The notes: generated from the sequence alone by a model not told the origin. A stretch of 64,000 bases of DNA from Candidatus Solirubrobacter pratensis (GCF_000425945.1 NZ_AUEK01000007.1:496001-560000); one strand, 5' to 3'. Numbered from the stretch's first letter, positions 35,213-44,042 are shown. Made by a program: numbers and translations.

Positions 35213-35385
35213 CGGTCAGTCAAGGACGGTCGATTCCGCAGAGGCGTTGCCGCGCTGAGCGGGGAAGAAAGGACGAGGACAATGAGCTGGAAGTTCTAAG
35301 CCCTCTGGATCTCTGATGGAGCGAGCGCCTCGGGCGCTCGTTCTCGTTAACGGCAGAGCAGCCGCGCGTCAGTATCGGACGAACG
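35213..35385. ncRNA. Candidate structured RNA element, copy B
   Basis: Second copy of the element at 30092-30272. Stem TTCCGC (35234-35239) pairs with GCGGGGAA (35259-35266) around the invariant GCGTTGCCGCGC. Five of six pairs differ from copy A yet remain complementary, and both copies keep a 2-nt bulge on the 3' arm. The terminal hairpin GAGCGAGCGCC / GGCGCTCG-TT-CTC also keeps its 2-nt bulge. A tiny frame (MSWKF, ATG at 35282) inside is not conserved in copy A. Sits between tandem HD-GYP genes, 60 nt upstream (minus strand) of copy 1. Confidence 0.55.
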
Positions 35386-35386
35386 T

Positions 35387-36808
35387 CTACGCCGCAACGC
35401 GCGGACGGGCGTATTCGGCGACGCGGCGCTCGAACGCCAGCTCGGACTCGAAGTCGGCCTCATCGTCGTGGCTGAACTTCACGCGGCCCTCGAGGATCAT
35501 CCGCTCGAAGACTTCGACGACGATCGGGTCCAGTTGGGTGCCGGCGACACGCCGCAACTCGGCCAGCGCGGCCTCGGAGCTGACCGGCCGCCGGTAGGAA
35601 TCACGCGAGGTCATCACGTCATAGGTGTCCGCGGCGGAGATGATGCGAGAGCCCATGGGAATCGCCTCCCCCGCGATCCCGGCGGGGTAGCCGCCGCCCG
35701 AGAAGCGCTCGTGGTGGTGCATGATGATCTCTGCGACAGGCCCGTAGCCCTCGATCCGGTCGACGAGCATCGCGCCCTGCTCGGGGTGCAGCTTGATCAG
35801 CTCCCATTCCTCGCTGGTCAGCTTGCGATCGGCGAACAGCACCGAGTCGGGCAGGATGAACTTTCCGATGTCATGCAGCAGCGCCGCCGTGTGGATCAGG
35901 TCCTGCTCGCGCTCGGAGAGCCCGAGCATGCGCGCCACCTCGCGCGAATAGCGCGCGACGGCGGCCGAATGGCGCGCCGTCATCGCGTCCCGCATTGAAA
36001 GCGTCTGTAGCACCGTCGTCAGGAGTCCGACCTGCAGCGATGCGAGCTCCTTCGTGCGCTGTTCGAGCTCTTCGCCGCGTTCCTGGGCCTGAACGCTGGT
36101 CCGCAGGATGTTCAAGAACACGAACAGCACGACCGCAGCCAGCGCAATCGATGCGAGCCCGATACGGCTGTACGAGAACGCCACGGCTGCGGTCAGCAGC
36201 GCCGTGGCGGAGGCGGATGGCAACGAGAGCACGAACGCGCGAAACAGATCGCGCCACCGCATGCTGTAAGCGAACGCGCCTAGGACTGCCGTCATGCCGA
36301 AATTCAGCGCGTTGGCGAACATGAACACGATCAGCACAAGCGCTGAGAATCCGAACGCGGCATCACCATCCGGGGGCGCAGCGCCCGCAATGGCGACGAT
36401 CGCGAGACCACCCAGAAGGGGATACGTCGCGTACATCGCGAAGTTGAGCAGCGCCCGGTCGAGCGAGCGGCGGGTGAGCACGGCATCGACGACCGCGCAG
36501 CTGAGACTGATGGCGACGGCGGGCGCAGGGCCAAGCAAGGCCATCGCGAGAACGAACGCCAAGAACGAGCCTGACATCCGTACGCCCCGCATGTCGAGCG
36601 TCATCAGCTCGCTGCCATGTGCCAGCACGATCAGCAACACGACGAGCGGGATGGGGTGCCAATCGCTCGCGCGACTGGAAGCCGCGGCGCCGGCCACGCC
36701 GGCGCACAGCAGCGCGGCCGCCACGACCGTCGTCTCTGTGCGTCGCGTCAACACTCTCCCCGTGATCGGCACCTTGTGGCATTGGTTGAACGCAGCGCTG
36801 CGCCGCAT
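35387..36808 (-). CDS. Membrane HD-GYP domain protein (probable c-di-GMP phosphodiesterase), copy 2
   Basis: 473 aa at the longest start (36808). GTG 36754 or TTG 36751, right after GGGGAGA, is a better-supported start and leaves the membrane domain intact. Same architecture as copy 1: 6-7 TM helices and a C-terminal HD-GYP domain with LLHDIGKF, LHPEQGAM and HHERFSGGGYP intact. The C-terminal ~200 residues are almost identical to copy 1, whereas the TM sensors differ, so the two likely answer different inputs with the same output. Divergent from the MFS gene at 36852. Confidence 0.9.
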   Translation of the reverse strand: MRRSAAFNQCHKVPITGRVLTRRTETTVVAAALLCAGVAGAAASSRASDWHPIPLVVLLIVLAHGSELMTLDMRGVRMSGSFLAFVLAMALLGPAPAVAISLSCAVVDAVLTRRSLDRALLNFAMYATYPLLGGLAIVAIAGAAPPDGDAAFGFSALVLIVFMFANALNFGMTAVLGAFAYSMRWRDLFRAFVLSLPSASATALLTAAVAFSYSRIGLASIALAAVVLFVFLNILRTSVQAQERGEELEQRTKELASLQVGLLTTVLQTLSMRDAMTARHSAAVARYSREVARMLGLSEREQDLIHTAALLHDIGKFILPDSVLFADRKLTSEEWELIKLHPEQGAMLVDRIEGYGPVAEIIMHHHERFSGGGYPAGIAGEAIPMGSRIISAADTYDVMTSRDSYRRPVSSEAALAELRRVAGTQLDPIVVEVFERMILEGRVKFSHDDEADFESELAFERRVAEYARPRVAA

Positions 36809-36851
36809 CGCTTGTGTTTCGGCCCACTGCTCCGCGAGCTAGAGTGAGGCG

Positions 36852-38150
36852 GTGGTGCGGAGGCGTCTCGAACCCCTGGCGGTGCGACCCTTCGGGCGCC
36901 TCTTAGGTTCGTACACCCTGAACGAACTGGGTGATTCGATCGGCTTGGTGGCGCTCGCCGTACTGGTGTTCGACAGGACGGAAGCGGTTGCGCCGACCGC
37001 CGGGTTCTTCCTCGCCGCGAAGTTCCTGCCGGCGCTGATCGCCCCGGCGCTGACCGCGCACCTGGACCGGTTCGAGTTGCGCCGGGCGCTCCCGGGGCTC
37101 TACGTCACGGAGGCGGCAGCGTTCGCCGGCCTCGCGCTCTTCGCGTCGGGCGACCGGTTCGTGCTCGCGCCGGTCCTCGCATTGGGCCTGATCGACGGGA
37201 TGCTCGCGATCACGGGGCGCGGGCTCACGCGCGGCGCGGTCGCGGCCGTGCTGCAGCCGCGCGACCTGCTCGGCGCCGGCAACGCGCTGATGAACCTCGG
37301 GTTCGCGATCTCCTCGGTGTTCGGCGCGGCGCTCGGCGGTCTGCTGATCGCCGAGATCGGCGTCTCCGCCGCGCTGCTGGTCGACGCGGCGTCGTTCCTG
37401 ATCATCGCCGCGGTGATGGCCGCGACGCGCGACTTGCCGAGCGCGCGCGCCGAGAGCGATCAGGAGCGCTGGCTGGATCGCTTCCGCGACGGCCTGGCCT
37501 ACGCCCGCGGCAGCGTGCGGACCCGGGTGCTGCTCACCGGCCAGTCGCTCGCGCTGATCTGCTTCACGCTGGTCGTGCCGATCGAGGTGATCTACGCCAA
37601 GGAGAGCCTCGGGACCACGAGCGCCGGCTTCGGCGTGCTGCTGGCCGCCTGGGGAGCCGGGATCCTGCTCGGCAGCCTGCTCTTCCTCGGCCTGCGCAAC
37701 CGCTCCGGCTTCGGGCTGCTGCTGGTCTCCAGCGGCGCCGTCGGGCTCGCCTACCTCGGCATGGCGAGCGCGCAGACGCTCATGGTCGCGTGCCTGATGT
37801 CGGTCATCGGCGGAGCGGGCAACGGCGTCCAGTGGATCGCCGTGATGACGGCCCTCCAGGAGTCCACGCCGCCCGAGTACCAGGCGCGCGTATCGGGCCT
37901 GCTGGAGTCGATCGGCGCGGCGATGCCCGGCGTCGGGTTCCTCGTCGGCGCCGTGATCGTGGAGCTCAGCTCCCCGCGCACGGCGTACACGATCGCCGGC
38001 GCGGGGGTCATCGTGCTCGTGCTGGTCGCCGCCTGCCTGAGGCCCGCCTACCAGCGCGGCGTGCGGGTCGGCGGGGGTGGGCCGGGCGGGACCGAATCCG
38101 TCGCGCTCACACCTCGACGACGACCGGCAGCACCATCGGACGGCGCTTGA
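36852..38150 (+). CDS. MFS transporter (MFS_3 / EntS-like exporter)
   Basis: 432 aa, GTG start. Twelve hydrophobic segments are evident, and the early 'NELGDSIGLVALAVLVFDRTEAV' plus 'LPALIAPALTAHLDRF' resemble the MFS_3 group (enterobactin exporter and multidrug-efflux types). The substrate cannot be predicted. The C-terminal ~35 residues are hydrophilic, and the end overlaps the convergent RNase J gene by 44 bp. Start chosen because no other start precedes the first TM helix. Confidence 0.88.
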   Translation: MVRRRLEPLAVRPFGRLLGSYTLNELGDSIGLVALAVLVFDRTEAVAPTAGFFLAAKFLPALIAPALTAHLDRFELRRALPGLYVTEAAAFAGLALFASGDRFVLAPVLALGLIDGMLAITGRGLTRGAVAAVLQPRDLLGAGNALMNLGFAISSVFGAALGGLLIAEIGVSAALLVDAASFLIIAAVMAATRDLPSARAESDQERWLDRFRDGLAYARGSVRTRVLLTGQSLALICFTLVVPIEVIYAKESLGTTSAGFGVLLAAWGAGILLGSLLFLGLRNRSGFGLLLVSSGAVGLAYLGMASAQTLMVACLMSVIGGAGNGVQWIAVMTALQESTPPEYQARVSGLLESIGAAMPGVGFLVGAVIVELSSPRTAYTIAGAGVIVLVLVAACLRPAYQRGVRVGGGGPGGTESVALTPRRRPAAPSDGA

Positions 38151-39774
38151 GCCGGTCGTAGATGAACGTCGCCAGGTCGTCGTGGAGGAAGCTCTCCAGC
38201 ACGTCGACCTCGGTGATGCGCTGCTCGGCGGCGCGATCCAGCGAGTCCTCGACCGCCTCGCGCAGCTCCTCGATGAACGCCGCGTTGCCGTCCAGGAATG
38301 GGACGCCGCGCGCGAGCACCTCCGGCGGCACGACGGACGAGCCGTCCTGCTCGGAGACCGTCGCGACGACGATGAAGATGCCATCGGCGGAGAGCATCCG
38401 GCGATCGCGCAGCGCGACGTCGGCGACGTCGCCGATGTCCACGCCGTCGACGAAGATCATCCCGGAGGTCACCTTCTCCCCCAGGCGGGCGCCGCGCCCG
38501 TCGATCTCCAGCGACTGGCCGTTCTCGGTGCGGAAGATGTGCTCGCTCGGCACGCCGACCGCCTCGGCGAGCTTGCCGTGGATCATCATCCGCTTGAAGT
38601 CGCCGTGCACCGGCATGACGTAGCGCGGATGCGTGAGGTTGAGCATCATCTTCACCTCCTCGGCGTAGCCGTGGCCGGAGGCGTGGATCGGCGCGTCGGC
38701 GGCGGTCACGACCTCGCAGCCCACGTGGTACAGGCGGTCGATCGTCTCGTTGACGGCGCGCTCGTTGCCCGGGATCGGCGTCGCCGAGAAGATCACGGTG
38801 TCGTCGCGGCGCAGCTCCACCTGCGGGTGGTCGCGGTAGGCCATCCGGCGCAGCGCCGACAACGGCTCGCCTTGGGAGCCGGTGGAGATGACGACGATCT
38901 TCTCGTCCGGCCACTGGTCGATCTCGCGCGGCGGCAGCAGCATCCCCTCGGGGATATCGATGTGCCCGAGGCTGCGGCCGATGTTGACGTTCTTGCGCAT
39001 CGAGCGGCCGACGAGCGCCACCTTGCGGCCGTTGGCCGCCGCCGCGTGCACGACCTGCTGGACGCGATGGATGTTGGAGGCGAAGCAGGTGACGACGATG
39101 CGACCCGGGCAGCGGGCGAACAGGCGGTCCAGGTGCGGGCCGACGACCGACTCGCTGGCGGAGATGCCGCCGCGATCGGCGTTCGTGGAGTCGCCGCAGA
39201 GCAGCAGCAGGCCCTCGCGGCCGAGCTCGGCCAGCCGCGCCATGTCGGCCGGCGCGCCGCCGACCGGCGTCTGGTCGAACTTGTAGTCGCCCGTGAAGAG
39301 GATCGTCCCGAGCTCGGTCGTCAGCGCGATGCCCGAGCTGTCGGGGATCGAGTGCGTCAGATGGATGCGCTCGAGCTTGAACGGGCCGGCGTCGGCGACG
39401 TCGCCGATCGGCAGGACCTCGAGGTTGACGTCGCGCAGCTTGTGCTCGTCCAGCTTCGAGCGCGCCATCGCGACCGTCAGCTGGCCGCCGTAGACGACCG
39501 GGATCTTGTCCTGCCCGAGATCGCGCAGGACCCACGGCAGCGCGCCGAGATGGTCCTCGTGGCCATGGGTGATGACGATCGCCTCGATGTCGGCGACCCG
39601 CTCGCGCAGGTACGTGAAGTCGGGCAGCACGAGGTCGATGCCCATCATCTCGGCGGTCGGGAAGCGCAGGCCGCAGTCGACGACCACGATGCGGTCCTCG
39701 TATTCGACGACCGTCAGGTTCTTGCCGATCTCGCCGACGCCTCCCAGCGGGAGGACCCGGAGCGCCCCGCTCAC
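38107..39774 (-). CDS. rnj: Ribonuclease J
   Basis: 555 aa from GTG 39774, overlapping the dapA stop by 4 nt (GTGA). A metallo-beta-lactamase/beta-CASP nuclease: 'VITHGHEDHLGAL' supplies the Zn ligands, with 'GDSTNADRGG', 'SMRKNVNIG', 'TGSQGEP', 'HASGHGYAEE' and 'PVHGDFKRM' in canonical order. It has 5'-to-3' exonuclease and endonuclease activity on RNA. dapA-rnj is the usual actinobacterial order. Full length. Confidence 0.97.
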   Translation of the reverse strand: MSGALRVLPLGGVGEIGKNLTVVEYEDRIVVVDCGLRFPTAEMMGIDLVLPDFTYLRERVADIEAIVITHGHEDHLGALPWVLRDLGQDKIPVVYGGQLTVAMARSKLDEHKLRDVNLEVLPIGDVADAGPFKLERIHLTHSIPDSSGIALTTELGTILFTGDYKFDQTPVGGAPADMARLAELGREGLLLLCGDSTNADRGGISASESVVGPHLDRLFARCPGRIVVTCFASNIHRVQQVVHAAAANGRKVALVGRSMRKNVNIGRSLGHIDIPEGMLLPPREIDQWPDEKIVVISTGSQGEPLSALRRMAYRDHPQVELRRDDTVIFSATPIPGNERAVNETIDRLYHVGCEVVTAADAPIHASGHGYAEEVKMMLNLTHPRYVMPVHGDFKRMMIHGKLAEAVGVPSEHIFRTENGQSLEIDGRGARLGEKVTSGMIFVDGVDIGDVADVALRDRRMLSADGIFIVVATVSEQDGSSVVPPEVLARGVPFLDGNAAFIEELREAVEDSLDRAAEQRITEVDVLESFLHDDLATFIYDRLKRRPMVLPVVVEV

Positions 39775-40637
39775 GCGGAGTGGACCTCTTGCAGCAGCCC
39801 GTGGCGAGCGAGCGCGGCGCGGACGTGCTCGCGCTCGGCTTCGTCGCACTCCACGAGCGGCAGCCGCAGCGTGCCCGCGTCGTGGCCCAGCATCTTCAGC
39901 GCGGCCTTGACCGGCGCCGGGCTTGCCGTGACGAACATCGCCGCGTAGATCTCGTGCAGCGACGCGTCGATCTCGGCGCGCGCCTCCGGCTCGTCGTAGA
40001 TCCGGCGCATCTCCGGCCCGACCACGTGCGAGGCGACGCAGATCCCGCCGGCGCCGCCCATGTCCAGGCAGCGGGCGTAGATGTCGTCGTTGCCGGCGAG
40101 GATCGCCAGCCCGTCGATCGGCTGCAGCTCATCGCTGTTGGCCTGCTTGACGGCCTCGATGCCCTCGATCTCGGCCAGCTCGGCGAGCAGGTCGGGCGGC
40201 ATGTTGACCGCCGTCCGCGACGGGATGTTGTAGAGGATCACCGGCGTACCGGCGGCCGCCTTGGCGATCGCGTTGAAGTGCGCGAGGATCCCGCGCCGGT
40301 TCGGCTTGTTGTAGTAGGGCGTGACCGACAGCACGGCGTCCACCCCGGCGGCGACCGCGCGCTCGGTCAGGTGGATCGCGTGCCGGGTGTCATTGGAGCC
40401 GGTTCCGGCGACGATCGCGCCCTCTTCTCCCAGCTCGCGCGCGATCAGCTCGACGACGCCGATGTGCTCGTCGTCGTCCATCGTCGCGGCCTCGCCCGTG
40501 GTGCCCGCGACCACGAGCCCGTGCGAGCCGTTGGCGAGCAGGTGGCGGCCGATTGCGACCGTCGCCTCCTCGTCGACGGAGCCGTCGCTGCGGAAGGGGG
40601 TGACCATGGCCGTGAGCAGGCCTTCGTAGGGACGCAT
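39771..40637 (-). CDS. dapA: 4-hydroxy-tetrahydrodipicolinate synthase
   Basis: 288 aa. DapA condenses pyruvate with aspartate semialdehyde in lysine/diaminopimelate synthesis. Schiff-base lysine K164 (EAVKQANSD), Y136 (ILYNIPSR), T46-T47 (AGTTGEA) and R141 are all present. Complete. dapB lies 1.5 kb upstream, separated by two non-lysine genes. Coupled to rnj downstream. Confidence 0.97.
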   Translation of the reverse strand: MRPYEGLLTAMVTPFRSDGSVDEEATVAIGRHLLANGSHGLVVAGTTGEAATMDDDEHIGVVELIARELGEEGAIVAGTGSNDTRHAIHLTERAVAAGVDAVLSVTPYYNKPNRRGILAHFNAIAKAAAGTPVILYNIPSRTAVNMPPDLLAELAEIEGIEAVKQANSDELQPIDGLAILAGNDDIYARCLDMGGAGGICVASHVVGPEMRRIYDEPEARAEIDASLHEIYAAMFVTASPAPVKAALKMLGHDAGTLRLPLVECDEAEREHVRAALARHGLLQEVHSA

Positions 40638-40897
40638 GGCCCCTAGGATGGCACGCTCGCCGGTCAGCCTGCGAGCGATCTCCGCTGGTCAGGGGCGGCG
40701 GCGCCTAGCTGGGGGTACAGGACGCGCCGGCGGAGCCGCCGGGAGCGCCTCCGAAGGCGGCGCTGCGCGCGACCGTACAGCGGAGGGGCCCGTCGGCGAC
40801 GGGCCCCTCGTCCGTGCTGTATGCGTGGGGCGGCCGGGAACCCCCCGGATCCCGGCTCCGTGTTCAGGAGAGGCCCCGCGTCACACGGGGTGATCGG
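40638..40897. other. 260-bp intergenic region between dapA and the LigD-Pol-like gene
   Basis: No coding potential that I can support. It contains several GC-rich inverted repeats: a 12-bp terminator stem (40783-40809, listed separately), a GCCGGGA...TCCCGGC pair near 40833-40860, and CCCCGCGTCACACGGGG near 40873. It should hold the terminator of the upstream minus-strand gene and the dapA promoter, which I could not pin down. Confidence 0.5.
40783..40809. terminator. Strong hairpin terminator
   Basis: GAGGGGCCCGTC / GACGGGCCCCTC, a perfect 12-bp stem with a GGC loop, 89 nt beyond the end of the LigD-Pol-like gene (minus strand) and ~145 bp before dapA. No long T tract, as usual in high-GC actinobacteria. 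Confidence 0.65.
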
Positions 40898-41773
40898 TCA
40901 GCGCGCCGGGAGGTTGCGTGCCTCTCGGCGTATGTCCGACCAGGGGTCTCCGCGATCCGCCACGCGGGCGGCGACGTCGCGCACCGTCCAGCGGCGCGGG
41001 TGCAGATCGGGATCGTTCAGCTCGTCCCATTCGAGCGGGGTCGCCACGGGGGCGCTAGGCAGGGCTCGCACTGCGTACGGCGCCACGACGGTCTGCGCGT
41101 ACGTGTTGCGCGCCGTGTCCACCAGGATCCGCCCGTCGCGCTTGTCCTTGCGCCAGAACGTCGTCAGCGTGTCGTGTCCGGAAGCGAACTCCTCCGCGAT
41201 CTCGCCGGCGCGCGACCGGACCTCGTCGGCCGCCTTGGTCCGCCGCAGTGGCGCCACCACGTGGATGCCGCGCGACCCGGTCGTCATCGCGAACGGCACC
41301 AGCCCGAGCTCGCGCAGGTGGTCGCCGAGCGCGAGCGCTCCGGCGCGGATGTCCTCGAACTGCGCCTCGTCCTCGGAGGGATCGAGGTCGAAGACGATCC
41401 GGTCGGGCCGGTCGAGCCGGTCGGCGCGGCTCTGCCACACGTGCGGCGTGATGCAGTTCTGGTTGGCCAGCCAGCGCAGCGTCCGGGCGTCGTCGATCAT
41501 CGCGTGCACGACGTTGCCGCCCTTGCGGCGCGGGACCTCGACGCGCGCGACCCACTCCGGCGCGCCCTTCGGGATCTCCTGCTGGACGACGCGCTGGCCG
41601 CCGATCCCCGAGTTCCAGCGCCACAGGTTCATCGGGCGGTCCTTGGTGTGGCGCACCATCACGTCCGCCACGCTCGCGTAGTAGTCCGCCAGGTCGGCCT
41701 TCGTGATCCCGTCGTCCGGGAAGAGCACCTTGTCGGGGTGCGAGAGCTTGACGTCAGCGTCGCCGGAGGACAT
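40898..41773 (-). CDS. LigD polymerase/primase-domain protein (stand-alone)
   Basis: 291 aa, corresponding to the polymerase (AEP primase) domain of the NHEJ ligase LigD without ligase or nuclease domains. Recognisable segments: 'LSHPDKVLFPDDGITKADL', 'DRPMNLWRWNSGI', metal-binding 'IVFDLDPSED', 'MTTGSRGIHVV', 'DTARNTYAQT' and 'TPLEWDEL'. Such proteins extend DNA ends, often with ribonucleotides. No ku or ligase gene is in the window. Starts within the upstream 96-aa gene (20-bp overlap), implying coupling. Confidence 0.92.
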   Translation of the reverse strand: MSSGDADVKLSHPDKVLFPDDGITKADLADYYASVADVMVRHTKDRPMNLWRWNSGIGGQRVVQQEIPKGAPEWVARVEVPRRKGGNVVHAMIDDARTLRWLANQNCITPHVWQSRADRLDRPDRIVFDLDPSEDEAQFEDIRAGALALGDHLRELGLVPFAMTTGSRGIHVVAPLRRTKAADEVRSRAGEIAEEFASGHDTLTTFWRKDKRDGRILVDTARNTYAQTVVAPYAVRALPSAPVATPLEWDELNDPDLHPRRWTVRDVAARVADRGDPWSDIRREARNLPAR

Positions 41774-42044
41774 CGGTGAACCGCTTCGGCACCTCCGGGT
41801 CGTCCCCTTCCTCCCACAGGGTCACGACGATCAGCTCCCCGCGCGGGCGATCGTGCATGCAGACGTAGACGAGATCGGGGCGCTCCTGGTCGCGCACGAG
41901 GATCGCGCCGCGCTCGCCGGGCTCCGTCCGCCCCGCGTCGACGGCTCGCGACACGCGCGCGGCGATCTCCGTCCGCGCGTCCAGGGCGCCGCGCACGCGC
42001 TGCAGATAGCGCTCTACCGCATGGTCGGTTACTGCGACGAGCAC
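41754..42044 (-). CDS. Hypothetical 96-aa protein
   Basis: 96 aa from GTG 42044. 'VTDHAVERYLQRV' and the C-terminal beta-rich 'RGELIVVTLWEEG' give it a small alpha/beta shape loosely like DUF4258/BrnT-type proteins, but I cannot assign a family. It overlaps the start of the LigD-Pol gene by 20 bp, so the two are likely expressed together. A repair-related role is possible only by association. Codon use is like its neighbours. Confidence 0.6.
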   Translation of the reverse strand: MLVAVTDHAVERYLQRVRGALDARTEIAARVSRAVDAGRTEPGERGAILVRDQERPDLVYVCMHDRPRGELIVVTLWEEGDDPEVPKRFTDVLRRR

Positions 42045-42102
42045 GTCCAGCCCCGGGGCGGGCGGAACCCGTGAGAATCCGTTCGGTCCGGGGCTGGGCG
42101 TG

Positions 42103-42759
42103 CTAGGGCCATAGGAGCCGCTCGAGCCCGATCACGGGGGACTCGGGCAGCTCGGCCACGCGCCGGACCGCGAGCAGTACGCCCGGCATGAAGCTCGTGC
42201 GGTCGGTGGTGACGTGGCGGATGGTCAGCGTCTGGGCGGTGTCGCCGAGGATGACGTCCTGGTCGGCGACGATGCCCGGCAGCCGGACCGAGTGGATCGG
42301 TACGTCGCCCTCCATCAGGGCCGAGGTGCGGGCCGCGGTGCCCGACGGCGCATCGAGCTTGGCCGCATGGTGGTACTCGACGATCTCGGCGGCCTGCATC
42401 AGCTTCGACGCCTCGGCCGCGAAGCGCATCATCAGGACGGCACCGATCGCGAAGTTCGGCGCCGCGAACACCTTCCCCGGCGCACCGTCGACCGCGGCGC
42501 ACAGGTCGTCCTGCGCCCAGCCGGTGGCGCCGATCACCACGTGCACGCCGGCATGCGAGGCCTGGCGCGCGTTCTCGACCACCGTGGTGGGGATCGTGAA
42601 GTCGACCAGCACGTCGGCGCGGTCGAGGACGTCGGCGACCGACGTGCCGAGCGACGGATCCGCCCGGCCTGTCAGCTCCATGTCGTCCGCGCCCTCGACC
42701 GCCGCGCAGGTGGTCTGCCCCATGCGCCCCGCGGCGCCGGCGACGGCGACGCGGATCAT
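42103..42759 (-). CDS. dapB: 4-hydroxy-tetrahydrodipicolinate reductase
   Basis: 218 aa. DapB reduces the DapA product with NAD(P)H in the lysine/DAP pathway. N-terminal Rossmann motif 'VAVAGAAGRMGQ', 'DFTIP', 'GATGW', 'APNFAIGAVLMMRFA' and the catalytic 'EYHHAAKLDAPSGTA' are present. It is shorter than E. coli DapB (~270) because the N-terminal nucleotide domain is compact, as in related actinobacteria. Its ATG directly abuts the M16 stop. Confidence 0.95.
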   Translation of the reverse strand: MIRVAVAGAAGRMGQTTCAAVEGADDMELTGRADPSLGTSVADVLDRADVLVDFTIPTTVVENARQASHAGVHVVIGATGWAQDDLCAAVDGAPGKVFAAPNFAIGAVLMMRFAAEASKLMQAAEIVEYHHAAKLDAPSGTAARTSALMEGDVPIHSVRLPGIVADQDVILGDTAQTLTIRHVTTDRTSFMPGVLLAVRRVAELPESPVIGLERLLWP

Positions 42760-43980
42760 CTACGCAGGGACGGCGTCGGCGATGTCGTCGACGGCGGCCC
42801 GGAAGGCGTCCTCGTCCGGCCCGATGCCGGCCGCCGACAGCGCGCCCGGCGCCCACAGCTCGTCGGTCAGCGCGCGCAGGTCGTCGAGCGTGACGGCGTC
42901 GATGCGCGCCATCACCTCGTCGGTGTCCAGCAGCGGCAGGTCGAACAGCAGCGAGCCGCCGAGCCGGTGCATCCGCGCCCCGGTGGACTCCATCCCGAGC
43001 ACGACGCGCGCCTTGACGTTCTCGCGCGCCCGCACGAGCTCCTCCTCGGTGGCGGGCGTCTCGCGCAGGCGACCCAGCTCGGCCGAGACGACCTTCATCG
43101 CGTCGCGCAGGTTGTCCGGCCGCGTACCGACGTAGAGGCCGATCTGGCCCGTGTCGGTGTATTGGCCCGCGAACGAGTAGACCGAGTAGGCGAGCCCGCG
43201 CTCCTCGCGCACGGCCTGGAACAGCCGCGAGGAGGACAGCCCGCCGAAGATCGCGTCGAGCACGCGGGCGGCGAAGCGGCGCTCGTCCCCGCGCGGCAGC
43301 CCGACGCCGCCGAGGCAGACGTGGCACTGCTCGGTGTCCTTGCGCTGGAAGCGGATCGCCGGGACGAGCTCCGACGGCGCCGGCTGCGGCGCCGCCACCG
43401 GGTCGCCGGCCGCGCCGTTGCGCAGCGTGCGCTCGGCGAGCGCGACGATCGCGTCGTGGTCGACCGATCCGGCCGCCGCGATCACCACCTGCCCCGGGAC
43501 GTAGCGGCGCGAGTGGTACTCGGCGATCTGCTCCACGGGGGTGTCGCGGATCACCGGCGCGCGGCCGATGATCGGCCGCCCGAGCGGGTGCTCGCCGAAG
43601 ACGGCTTCGCCGAGGACGTCGAAGACGGTGTCCTGCGGGTCGTCCTCGTACATCGCGATCTCCTCGAGCACGACCTCGCGCTCGGGATCGACGTCGGTGA
43701 ACGCCGGGCGCCACACCATGTCGGCCATGACGTCGAACGCGGCCGGCAGGTGCTGGTCGAGCATCCGCGCGTAGACGGTGGTGCTCTCCTTGTCGGTGCC
43801 GGCGTTCAGCTCGGCGCCCATGCCGTCGAACAGCTGGTCGATCTGGGCCGACGCGTAGCGCTCCGTGCCGCGGAACAGCAGGTGCTCGAGGAAGTGCGAC
43901 AGCCCGGCCTCGGCCGGCGCCTCGCCCCTCGAGCCCGTGGCAACGAAGAAGCCCAGGGCCGCGGACCGGACGGAGGGCAT
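42760..43980 (-). CDS. M16-family zinc metallopeptidase
   Basis: 406 aa from ATG 43980. The inverted zinc motif is H29-F-L-E32-H33 (GLSHFLEHLLFRGT), with the downstream glutamate region 'AGTDKESTTVYARML'. Actinobacterial members (PepR-like) lie next to pnp, as here. ATG 43980 omits a conserved first strand: in-frame codons between 44048 and 43981 encode ITQLDSGLRIVTED, which matches family N-termini, but no ATG/GTG/TTG exists there after the pnp stop (44043). The true start may be non-canonical or there is a sequence error. Confidence 0.9.
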   Translation of the reverse strand: MPSVRSAALGFFVATGSRGEAPAEAGLSHFLEHLLFRGTERYASAQIDQLFDGMGAELNAGTDKESTTVYARMLDQHLPAAFDVMADMVWRPAFTDVDPEREVVLEEIAMYEDDPQDTVFDVLGEAVFGEHPLGRPIIGRAPVIRDTPVEQIAEYHSRRYVPGQVVIAAAGSVDHDAIVALAERTLRNGAAGDPVAAPQPAPSELVPAIRFQRKDTEQCHVCLGGVGLPRGDERRFAARVLDAIFGGLSSSRLFQAVREERGLAYSVYSFAGQYTDTGQIGLYVGTRPDNLRDAMKVVSAELGRLRETPATEEELVRARENVKARVVLGMESTGARMHRLGGSLLFDLPLLDTDEVMARIDAVTLDDLRALTDELWAPGALSAAGIGPDEDAFRAAVDDIADAVPA

Positions 43981-44042
43981 GTCCTCCGTGACGATCCGCA
44001 GCCCGGAATCCAGCTGCGTGATGCGGTGCTCGGCGATGGCCG

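Noticed and set aside
30160..35380. Similar peptide 'ALVLVNGR' encoded on the plus strand in both RNA-like elements, suggesting a small protein family
   Set aside because: The two copies need frame changes and non-multiple-of-three gaps to align, and the conserved stem co-varies; DNA conservation fits structure better than coding.
30092..35385. Elements considered as known riboswitches (c-di-GMP I/II, SAM-IV, TPP, glycine, cobalamin, ydaO)
   Set aside because: None of the diagnostic core sequences of those classes that I know is present.
35380..35390. Sigma-28-like GTCCGATAC on the minus strand near the HD-GYP copy 2 stop
   Set aside because: No TAAA-like -35 at 15 nt, and the motif belongs to the conserved block of the RNA-like element.
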